A stretch of DNA of 37,837 nt, taken from IMG/VR virus record IMGVR_UViG_3300025617_000639, positions 1 to 37,837 of that record. One strand, 5' to 3'. Of this stretch, positions 32,060 through 37,837 are shown piece after piece (position 1 is the first letter of the stretch; every line of letters begins with the position of its first letter). The DNA comes from a virus. Position numbers and translations under genes: made by a program. The notes beneath the pieces were generated by a model that saw only the letters and a program-made list of their open reading frames with translations, searched no databases and was not told where the DNA came from.

Positions 32060-32508
32060 AGGTCCTCCGATTGATTCTCAGATCTACGCAAGATTATTCT
32101 GTAGTGTTCAATTTTTCCAAATGGATTTACGAAAGGTTGCTGTGTTGCTAGCTCAAAGAGTGTTGGCTCTCCTCTTCTGGACCCATCTGTTTCTTTGTAA
32201 AGAACAACGCCATCTTTATCTCTAATGTTGGTAACAAGAACATTGGTTAGTCCATAGTCTTCACCATCGGCATCGGCGTATCTAAGATCTACTTTTACCC
32301 TGCCAATCATTAATGAGTCTTGACTAATGTCAACATTAATAACAAGCTCTTCTTTAATATCTGATCCCGCAGGAGTAAAGCTACCAATAACAGTTTTATC
32401 TAAAGTCCAAGCTTTTGCGATTTGCCCATAAGCATCCTGAGAAACTACTGGATAATAAATATCCGCAAGCATAGGAAACTGAATGTTTGGCACATCGCAA
32501 TTTGTCAT
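32056..32508 (-). CDS. Head-to-tail stopper (head closure) protein
   Basis: A 150-residue beta-rich protein between the adaptor and the gp10-like gene, matching the head closure protein position. Visible features are PMLADIYYPVVSQDAYGQIAKAW near the N-terminus, the strands DSLMIGRVKVDLRY and the late YRIILRRSENQ. Stopper proteins sit under the adaptor ring and keep the DNA in place after packaging. The ATG at 32508 has GGAG 7 bases upstream and overlaps the adaptor stop as TAATG. Confidence 0.68.
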   Translation of the reverse strand: MTNCDVPNIQFPMLADIYYPVVSQDAYGQIAKAWTLDKTVIGSFTPAGSDIKEELVINVDISQDSLMIGRVKVDLRYADADGEDYGLTNVLVTNIRDKDGVVLYKETDGSRRGEPTLFELATQQPFVNPFGKIEHYRIILRRSENQSEDL

Positions 32509-33383
32509 TATAAAACTCCGATAATACGAATTGACTTGGCATACTTAGAAAGAATCTTATCTACAATCATGTTGCCAGTGCCCTCGAACACCCTGCCGTC
32601 AAACCTAATCTTGTATTGATCAGTATTGTAGTCTTTAATATACCTTTCAACATACTCTAGCTTTCCACAAGCAATGTCGTCAACTAGCATCTCTGCGGCT
32701 CTTGCAATTTCTGAAGGAACCTTTTTATACCCCACCTCAACGTGCAGAGCATAGTCAAATGTTTTAGCAAAGCCACGATAACCAAACTTCATGTCCCAAA
32801 GATCAGACATAGCCTGTGGAACGATAAGGTCTGCACTTTCTGATCTATTGTACAGACCATCATAGTCAATTGTAATTGCAGTCTTGTCTTCTGTCAGCTT
32901 ATAGTTAATGGAATATGCTGTGGGGTCTGAGGCATCGTAAACAAGCGTGTTGTTTTCGTACAACTTGTTAAGCTTTCTTACTCTGTCCCATAGTGGAAGG
33001 TAGTCGGCACCCAAACCTACTGTTTCAATTACCTTTTTCTTGTAATAAAATCCTTCGATGACTACCGAGTCAATAATCGCTCGTGCCAGCTCTTCGTGTC
33101 TGGTGTAAGCGTCTAGCTCACCAGCTGGTGCAATATCGCTGGGGTTAATATATGGCCTAACTACAGTAAAGAAATGTTCAGAGCCATCAATAGTTACCAT
33201 GTACTCTGCATCATAGTCAGAGGAAAAGGTTAGGGTTACTTCTGAGTTTACGTCTGAAGTGACGTTGCCAGTGGTAGTTGAGGCATCTGCTAGATCTAAG
33301 ATCGTGTAACCATACTCGGTACTTGGATCAGTTACTTCAATCGTAGCCTGTGGCTGACTTGTAGAAAGTCTTAGTATTTCCAT
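32508..33383 (-). CDS. Head-to-tail adaptor (connector) protein
   Basis: A 291-residue protein with a beta-sandwich-like N-terminal part (ATIEVTDPSTEYGYTILDL to about 90), then mostly helix. The helical region (EELARAIIDSVVIEGFYYKKKVIETVG, and DYALHVEVGYKKVPSEIARAAEMLVDDI) fits the gp6/gp15-type adaptor that binds under the portal. The N-terminal domain is larger than in the minimal family (about 100-120 residues), so this looks like a fused form. The ATG at 33383 has GGAG 8 bases upstream. It lies 3 bases after the preceding gene. Confidence 0.72.
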   Translation of the reverse strand: MEILRLSTSQPQATIEVTDPSTEYGYTILDLADASTTTGNVTSDVNSEVTLTFSSDYDAEYMVTIDGSEHFFTVVRPYINPSDIAPAGELDAYTRHEELARAIIDSVVIEGFYYKKKVIETVGLGADYLPLWDRVRKLNKLYENNTLVYDASDPTAYSINYKLTEDKTAITIDYDGLYNRSESADLIVPQAMSDLWDMKFGYRGFAKTFDYALHVEVGYKKVPSEIARAAEMLVDDIACGKLEYVERYIKDYNTDQYKIRFDGRVFEGTGNMIVDKILSKYAKSIRIIGVL

Positions 33384-33386
33384 ATG

Positions 33387-33818
33387 TTATGCTCCGTATT
33401 CTGAAGCAACCTCTTCTGGCGTAGCCTCTCTCACATGCTTACGTGTTAGCCACTTCTCAGCCGCTTCTGAAGATACAATGTTATACCCCTTTGAAATCTC
33501 TCCCACTTCATTCCATCGCATATTGCGTTCTGAATAAATGGCAACGGTTGCCTTTTTTGGCCCCGCTTTAGCGGTTGGCTTTTTGGTAGGCTTTTCGTCT
33601 ACCAAACCAATAGTATCACCATTGGCTACTCCCCCCAAAGAAGACTTTACTTTTCCACCCTTACCAGGTTTATTGGGTGCTGTAATAGCAGTAGAGTCTT
33701 CCGAGCCCTCGGAAATCTTTACATTATTTAAATATTCTTTTGCAGCTTCTGCCATCTCTTTTGAAATGACTGGCTCACCAACTGATAGCATAGCTGGTGA
33801 AATTTTTTCTGACGACAT
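33387..33818 (-). CDS. Hypothetical capsid-adjacent protein with Lys/Pro-rich linker
   Basis: A 143-residue protein between the capsid and adaptor genes. Residues 1-45 are helical, 46-90 are a low-complexity Gly/Lys/Pro/Ala linker (NKPGKGGKVKSS, PTKKPTAKAGPKKA), and 91-143 form a compact C-terminal domain (IYSERNMRWNEVGEISKGYN). The linker suggests a flexible connection, for example a decoration or head-vertex protein, but the family is unknown. The ATG at 33818 has GGGAGGA upstream and a TGTTATAAT promoter-like site directly before that, after the capsid terminator. This makes it the first gene of the connector transcript. Confidence 0.6.
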   Translation of the reverse strand: MSSEKISPAMLSVGEPVISKEMAEAAKEYLNNVKISEGSEDSTAITAPNKPGKGGKVKSSLGGVANGDTIGLVDEKPTKKPTAKAGPKKATVAIYSERNMRWNEVGEISKGYNIVSSEAAEKWLTRKHVREATPEEVASEYGA

Positions 33819-33834
33819 ATGTTCCTCCCTCTAT

Positions 33835-33843
33835 ATTATAACA
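33835..33843 (-). promoter_or_regulatory. Extended -10 promoter of the connector operon
   Basis: TGTTATAAT lies 16 bases before the ATG at 33818, close to a GGGAGGA ribosome site and just after the capsid terminator hairpin. No -35 element is seen where one would be expected; that place is taken by the terminator arm. It fits a restart of transcription after the capsid gene. Confidence 0.6.
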
Positions 33844-33856
33844 GAATAAATTAGAA

Positions 33857-33884
33857 GGGGGCAGAGGAATTAACCCCTGCCCCC
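33857..33884 (-). terminator. Terminator after the major capsid gene
   Basis: Arms GGGGGCAG and CTGCCCCC pair over 8 bases, extended by two pairs beyond one mismatch, with a 6-base loop. On the minus strand it is followed by TTCTAATTTATT, a weak T-rich tail. It lies about 17 bases after the capsid stop and may limit expression of the connector genes relative to the capsid. Confidence 0.72.
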
Positions 33885-33901
33885 AACTAATGATCTAGTG
33901 A

Positions 33902-35029
33902 TTAAGAAGCGTCTGCTGCTGCATCAGCGTATGCAATAGCGTCCTCTTCCTCCCACTGGATGCCGAAACGAACGAATACAGTGTACTCGACGGTGTCTTT
34001 CTTTGCAACATATTCACGGTTGACCGTGATGTCGCGCTGGAAGCCCCAAATACGGTTAGCAGGGAATGTAAGGTCTACATAACCAGCTGGGTAGTAAGGA
34101 ACCTCCATGACGTCAATACCCAAGACACGGGTGGTGCGAGCACCGCCGAATGTCTGACCAGCACCGTCAAGGTATGACTGAGTGTTGGCCTGGGTGTTAC
34201 CGTTGGAGCCAAGGGCTTCAGCGATAGCGTCAGATAGAGTACCGTTGTTCTTGACAATACCCTGGAATGCGTCAGTACCAGCGTAGAACTTAAGGTTGTT
34301 CTTAAGTGCACGGTACTTACGTGGCATAGCTAGAATAATGTCTTGCATAACGCTAGGAGCCCATTCATCGTTAGTAACAGTTACAACAGACTCGTGAGCG
34401 TCTCCGCTTGTAGCCTTGTTAACAAACCCGTCCATGATGGAGAGGAAGTTACCTGTTGTACCGTCACCATTAATGGCTAGGTCTTCGATATCGTTAGCAA
34501 AGGCGTTGGTCATTAGACGAACCAAGTGGTCCTCTAGTGCAGCACCTTCGATGTTGTCTTCGAGAGCTTCAGCCGAAACCTCCCAGTCGAGACGAATTTT
34601 CTTTGTAGTCAATTCGACCTTGCTGAAAGTTGCTCCAGTGTTGGTGTAGTCACCAATACCTTGAGCGGCAGCGCGAATAACACGCTCCCCGACATTTACC
34701 TTCTCGAGTTCCATTGTGTTGGCTCGCATAGTTACGCGACGACCATCCTTGGCGAGAACAGTGCCATCCCACACGTAGTCGATAAAACGACGTGCTTGCT
34801 CGGGACGGAGAATACCACTAGCTGCATCACCCGAAGGGTTTACTGCGTTTGGACCAGTAGCTACACCGAACTCGGCGGTAGGAATGTTACCAAGAGTAGA
34901 AGCACCTGGATCTGTTACTCCTCCAACACCACCAGATGCGAATCCACCCTGGGCTTGGAAGTTACCAGGATTTGGGTCTCCTAGCTCGCCAGCCTCTGAA
35001 GGCTGGTTCTTCTTGATTTCTTCCGACAT
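33902..35029 (-). CDS. Major capsid protein (HK97 fold)
   Basis: A 375-residue capsid subunit. Residues 1-70 are Gly/Pro/Asn-rich and probably disordered. The core from about 72 has the HK97-like plan: RRFIDYVWDGTVLAK (N-arm), VELTTKKIRLDWEVS (E-loop-like strands), EDHLVRLMTNAFANDIEDLAINGDG (spine helix), the P-domain strands, and the A-domain with GIDVMEVPYYPAGY. The C-terminal DTVEYTVFVRFGIQWEEEDAIAY closes the fold. GGAGGTGA 4 bases before the ATG is the strongest ribosome binding site I noticed, fitting high expression. It follows the protease/scaffold gene and is ended by a terminator. Confidence 0.92.
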   Translation of the reverse strand: MSEEIKKNQPSEAGELGDPNPGNFQAQGGFASGGVGGVTDPGASTLGNIPTAEFGVATGPNAVNPSGDAASGILRPEQARRFIDYVWDGTVLAKDGRRVTMRANTMELEKVNVGERVIRAAAQGIGDYTNTGATFSKVELTTKKIRLDWEVSAEALEDNIEGAALEDHLVRLMTNAFANDIEDLAINGDGTTGNFLSIMDGFVNKATSGDAHESVVTVTNDEWAPSVMQDIILAMPRKYRALKNNLKFYAGTDAFQGIVKNNGTLSDAIAEALGSNGNTQANTQSYLDGAGQTFGGARTTRVLGIDVMEVPYYPAGYVDLTFPANRIWGFQRDITVNREYVAKKDTVEYTVFVRFGIQWEEEDAIAYADAAADAS

Positions 35030-35052
35030 TTGTCACCTCCTAAGTGATTTAC

Positions 35053-35658
35053 TTAATTAAATAAGTCGGCAGTTTTGAGGAAACGACCGCCCCATAGGGA
35101 TTTTTGAACCATTTCTGGCTCTTCCTGCACGATCTCGCCTAGATCGCCAGACTTGCGGAAAGCGGTGTCGTGCTCTACAGCATCGACTCTCTTTCCAAAC
35201 TCATCAAACTGGCCCTTTGTTTCTGAAATCTCCTGCTTGGCTGCAGAGACTTCCTCGGATACTCCAGTAATTGACTTCTTTAGTGCATCTACCTCGGCAT
35301 GTAATGCTTTGACGGTATCTGCTAGATCGCTAAAGGCTGATGTAATTGTGTCTTTGATATCGGCAACTGCGTCAACAGCAACTTCATCTGACTTAGACAC
35401 TTCAGCAGCTTCTTCGACAACCTCGTCAGCCTTTTCGACTGCTTCAGCGTCATCAGTAGTTTCGGCCTTTTCAACCTCAACCTCTGCTTCAGCATCGTCT
35501 GCCTTCTCAACGTCAGCCTCTACGGCCTCAGCTTCGTCAGCAGCTTCGCTTTCAGCTGCGGCATCTGCCTCTGGAGCGACCTCATCTGATTTTTCTACGA
35601 TCTCTTCGATTACAGCTTCATCAGCCTTCTCGACGATTTCTGTGGTTTCATCAGTCAT
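35053..35658 (-). CDS. Nested scaffold protein (internal in-frame start of the protease gene)
   Basis: In-frame ATG at codon 253 of the protease gene, preceded by a full Shine-Dalgarno AAAGGAGG with an 8-base spacer, far better than the site at the gene's own start. It would give a 201-residue protein made of the acidic region, coiled coil and C-terminal tail, without the protease domain. This repeats the lambda gpC/Nu3 arrangement, where a scaffold is made from an internal start of the protease gene. The start and ribosome site are seen directly; production of the protein is inferred. Confidence 0.7.
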   Translation of the reverse strand: MTDETTEIVEKADEAVIEEIVEKSDEVAPEADAAAESEAADEAEAVEADVEKADDAEAEVEVEKAETTDDAEAVEKADEVVEEAAEVSKSDEVAVDAVADIKDTITSAFSDLADTVKALHAEVDALKKSITGVSEEVSAAKQEISETKGQFDEFGKRVDAVEHDTAFRKSGDLGEIVQEEPEMVQKSLWGGRFLKTADLFN

Positions 35659-36414
35659 AGGACTTACCTCCTTTGTTATCTTAGTGTTAATGCCTTTAGC
35701 ACTATCAACCAAGAACTTTACCATGTCCTGTTTTTCATTGTCGTTTTTCTCGACAAATCCAATATTGGCCATTGGGTTTCCAGAAGCTGGGCTGACCTCA
35801 ACCTCATTTTCTGAAATCATGACCAAACCATTTGCTTCATCCCAAAATACATTTTCGAGAACTGTCTCGACGCCATCACCTTTGATAACGTCTACTCCAT
35901 CAACCTTCTCTACAGAAAGGATGCTGGCAAATTGGTTTGCTGGGGAATCGACAAGTGAAAGCTCTACTAAATCGTAATCTTTGATTACTCTGATCTGTGC
36001 ATCCATCTTCTCGTCGTATGCATCGTCCCAGTCATTCATCTTACCACCAATTGAAAAACCAGAAAGAGTGCCGTCCAGAACCTTTTCCCAAGTGTCCTGT
36101 GCACCCTTAGATACATATGCGGAAACATAAACACCGCTATAGAATTTCTTTGATTCTGGATCAAAGTACTTGTCCTGCTTAAAGTTAACCATTTTACCAA
36201 CAGCTGTAGGCTGGTGCATCTCACGAATGTTACCGCGAAACTTTTCAAATGCTTTAAGAGAAGCGTCCTGGGTAACAATGTCATTCTGACGATCTACGTT
36301 ATCCAGGGTCGCAAAACCAGAGACCATACGTCTCTCTTCATCAACTTTATTGAATGGCATCGAAAGGCGAACGGCATCGCCTTCCGTATTCCAATGGGCT
36401 TTAAACATAGTCAT
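35053..36414 (-). CDS. Capsid maturation protease (XkdF/HK97-type) fused to scaffold domain
   Basis: A 453-residue protein. The N-terminal 170 residues match the prohead serine protease fold: NVDRQNDIVT near 38-47, the His in IREMHQPTAVG (near 66), and the Ser in GTLSGFSIGG (near 120), followed by DLVELSLVDSPAN. Residues about 253-400 are extremely acidic (Glu/Ala/Asp/Val-rich), then a coiled-coil region (about 365-420) and a short C-terminal tail; this is the scaffold (delta-domain) part. The first ATG is at 36414, with a second at codon 3 (36408); AGGAT sits better for the second. A strong internal start at codon 253 is annotated separately. Confidence 0.85.
   Translation of the reverse strand: MTMFKAHWNTEGDAVRLSMPFNKVDEERRMVSGFATLDNVDRQNDIVTQDASLKAFEKFRGNIREMHQPTAVGKMVNFKQDKYFDPESKKFYSGVYVSAYVSKGAQDTWEKVLDGTLSGFSIGGKMNDWDDAYDEKMDAQIRVIKDYDLVELSLVDSPANQFASILSVEKVDGVDVIKGDGVETVLENVFWDEANGLVMISENEVEVSPASGNPMANIGFVEKNDNEKQDMVKFLVDSAKGINTKITKEVSPMTDETTEIVEKADEAVIEEIVEKSDEVAPEADAAAESEAADEAEAVEADVEKADDAEAEVEVEKAETTDDAEAVEKADEVVEEAAEVSKSDEVAVDAVADIKDTITSAFSDLADTVKALHAEVDALKKSITGVSEEVSAAKQEISETKGQFDEFGKRVDAVEHDTAFRKSGDLGEIVQEEPEMVQKSLWGGRFLKTADLFN
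35667..35674 (-). promoter_or_regulatory. Internal ribosome binding site for the nested scaffold
   Basis: AAAGGAGG on the sense strand, 8 bases (TAAGTCCT) before the in-frame ATG at 35658. Perfect match to the anti-Shine-Dalgarno core inside a coding region that would not need it. It encodes Lys-Glu-Val of the protease, so it might be constrained by codon choice, but the match length argues against chance. Confidence 0.7.
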
Positions 36415-36423
36415 ACTATCCTA

Positions 36424-36452
36424 ATTATAGCACCTTTTTATAATCTTTACAA
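36424..36452 (-). promoter_or_regulatory. Promoter of the protease/scaffold/capsid transcript
   Basis: A -10 TGCTATAAT (36432-36424) with a -35-like TTGTAA (36452-36447) at exactly 17 bases, in the short gap after the portal gene. It is the most complete promoter in the window. Its -10 ends 9 bases before the first ATG (36414), so the transcript would have a very short leader or none; the protease may be expressed near-leaderless. Confidence 0.65.
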
Positions 36453-36461
36453 AAATGTTAC

Positions 36462-37837
36462 TTATTGTGAAGATCTGCCCTCACCCTGTGCGTTTCTGCC
36501 AGAGATCGTGCTTGGGCTATCTGATTGGTTATTACTACGCTCAGCATCTCTTGCCCTGTTGCCCTGCTGGTTAGCAATAGCATCAGTAGCCCTTCTGCCA
36601 GTCAGCTCGAATGGACTATCGCCGTCTTGTCGCTGTGGCAAACCTAAAATTTCTCTTGCTTCGTTTGGAACCATGATCTGATTCTTTACGTAACGTTCTA
36701 GAATTTGTGACTGTGCAATCTCATCTGTCAGGGTCAGTTCGTTAAACTTGAATTCAATAATGTCAGTTTTTTCACGAACAATTTTATTAATAATTTTTTC
36801 AATACTCTTCTGAGCTGGTCTAGCAACCTGTTCCTTAAAAGTACGGTCTTGTGCTAGGGCTGCAGCAATGTTAGAAGAATCTGCACCACCGATTTTTGAT
36901 AGTGGTACCTGGTGTGCCATCAAAACATTGTCTCTGTTTTGTTTAGAGTACTCGCGGAATGATGCTTCCTGAATACCGTTTTCGATTGGCTCCATCTTAA
37001 ACTCTACCTTGTTCCCATCAGAGTCGCCAGGTAGCGGGATGTACAAGGTTCTATGTGACTGCCCCTTTAGGTTAGTCTGCAAGAATCTAAACATCTTGTC
37101 TTCTGCATCTGCGGAAAGCTTTGCACCCTTAAGGGTTACAACATAACGAGGCACTGCCTTGTTGCTGAAGTAGTCAATGTTGTACTGAGAAGCAAGCTGA
37201 TCACCGTGAACAGACGTAATGGCAGACATGATATCGGGGATACCATAGAATGTGTTCAAAGGAGAGTATTCTTTAAAGTGAATAATCTCGTTTGGTCGTG
37301 GGTCAGTAGTGATTGGGTTTTTATTTGTTGCACCAAAGTTGCGGAAGTAAACAACCTTCTGACCAATAATTTGAACGTAACCGTCCTTAAGTCTACGGAC
37401 ACGCATTGTAGTTGCTGGAATGTGACCGAGATAGCCGATCTCTCCATTTACAGTCCTACCAACTTCAAGGTATCCGTTACCAGTTGCCTGAACATCTGTG
37501 TAGAACTTCATCATTGTGTTAGTAAACGAGTCGTCGTCATTAAGATTCTCGACCCAGTCACGAAGCTCGATCTTGGCTCTCTCTAATCTTTTTCGAGCAC
37601 GTTCTACTGCGTCACCATCTGGGTTGGACTCAAGCCTAAGCATTGTTCTCTTAGAAACCTCAAAATCATAACCTAGGCCAACAATGTTTTCTACCTTAGC
37701 GTCAATAGCTGCGTGGTTGGCAAATGAAGTGTCATAGTAGTTAGCAAGCTCGTATAGGTTCCAGGGAGGGGTGATGACATCAAACATGCCGTACCCGTTT
37801 CTAAATACGGTGCCTGGATTAATTTCTTTTGACTTTG
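36462..37837 (-). CDS. Portal protein (PBSX/gpQ-like), N-terminus beyond the window
   Basis: A portal protein whose frame stays open to the right edge, with residues such as INPGTVFRNGYG before the first internal Met at 37787; that Met is therefore not the start. The sequence has the phage portal pattern of the PBSX family: DVITPPWNLYELANYY, NHAAIDAKVENIVGLGY, the YLEVGRTVNGEIGYL and PNEIIHFKEYSP strands, GIPDIMSA, and the late QVPLSKIGGADSSN loop. The C-terminal 50 residues are polar, Gln/Asn/Ser-rich and likely disordered. It forms the dodecameric DNA channel and the docking site for the terminase, which is not in the window. Confidence 0.9.
   Translation of the reverse strand, partial: KSKEINPGTVFRNGYGMFDVITPPWNLYELANYYDTSFANHAAIDAKVENIVGLGYDFEVSKRTMLRLESNPDGDAVERARKRLERAKIELRDWVENLNDDDSFTNTMMKFYTDVQATGNGYLEVGRTVNGEIGYLGHIPATTMRVRRLKDGYVQIIGQKVVYFRNFGATNKNPITTDPRPNEIIHFKEYSPLNTFYGIPDIMSAITSVHGDQLASQYNIDYFSNKAVPRYVVTLKGAKLSADAEDKMFRFLQTNLKGQSHRTLYIPLPGDSDGNKVEFKMEPIENGIQEASFREYSKQNRDNVLMAHQVPLSKIGGADSSNIAAALAQDRTFKEQVARPAQKSIEKIINKIVREKTDIIEFKFNELTLTDEIAQSQILERYVKNQIMVPNEAREILGLPQRQDGDSPFELTGRRATDAIANQQGNRARDAERSNNQSDSPSTISGRNAQGEGRSSQ

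Noticed and set aside
35153-35977. Long plus-strand reading frame of 274 codons rich in Ser, Ala and Thr
   Set aside because: It is antisense to the Glu/Ala-rich scaffold repeats, whose codon pattern removes stops on the opposite strand. No ribosome binding site or neighbours on that strand, and the whole window is coded on the minus strand.
37785-37787. Met at 37787 as the start of the portal gene
   Set aside because: The frame is open to the window edge with portal-like residues before it and there is no ribosome site; the true start is outside.
1-37837. tRNA genes, integrase, attachment sites, insertion sequences
   Set aside because: Nothing with a cloverleaf, recombinase motif or terminal repeats was seen by eye; the packed coding layout leaves little room. 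A tRNA search program was not available.

Overview
The window looks like part of a tailed double-stranded DNA phage (Caudoviricetes, siphovirus-type). Every gene I can support lies on the minus strand, genes are packed end to end, and most neighbours overlap by 1 to 25 bases. The gene set is a Cas4-family exonuclease, a RuvC-like nuclease, a DEDDy exonuclease, a phage RecA, a MazG-like protein, a PHP-containing DnaE polymerase, a DnaG-type primase and a DnaB-type helicase, next to an HK97-type head module and a very long tape measure. From memory this resembles phages of Actinobacteria, and the A/T-rich composition would suit a low-GC actinobacterial host, but the host call is inference only. 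There is no sheath gene, which together with the long tape measure favours a long non-contractile tail.

Layout, read in the direction of transcription (high to low coordinates). 37837-35053: portal (cut by the window edge) and a capsid maturation protease whose 3' part looks like a nested scaffold gene with its own strong ribosome binding site. 35029-33902: major capsid protein, followed by a hairpin terminator and a new promoter. 33818-30783: a capsid-adjacent protein of unknown role, then connector genes (adaptor, stopper, gp10-like, tail terminator). 30704-30060: major tail protein with its own promoter and terminator. 29981-28935: two paralogous tail assembly chaperones, each with its own promoter-like site. 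28910-21651: a 2419-residue tape measure. 21651-13536: minor tail and tip proteins. 13520-1: replication, recombination and nucleotide metabolism, with small zinc-ribbon and helix-turn-helix proteins in between. The terminase and lysis genes are not in the window.

The least expected features are regulatory and structural. (1) A recurring extended -10 motif (TGN-TATAAT) sits at module borders; at two genes it ends exactly 6 bases before the ATG with no Shine-Dalgarno sequence, and a third gene has the same spacing without the TG, which fits leaderless transcripts. (2) The tail chaperone pair consists of a long fused version carrying an in-frame A7 slippery run plus a separate short paralog of almost exactly the length a -1 slip would give. 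(3) A likely nested scaffold start lies inside the protease gene. (4) A 16-pair RNA hairpin lies inside the early part of the tape measure gene. No tRNA, CRISPR array, insertion sequence, integrase or attachment site was seen. No stretch over 300 bases lacks a gene once two small genes at 1445-1776 are included.
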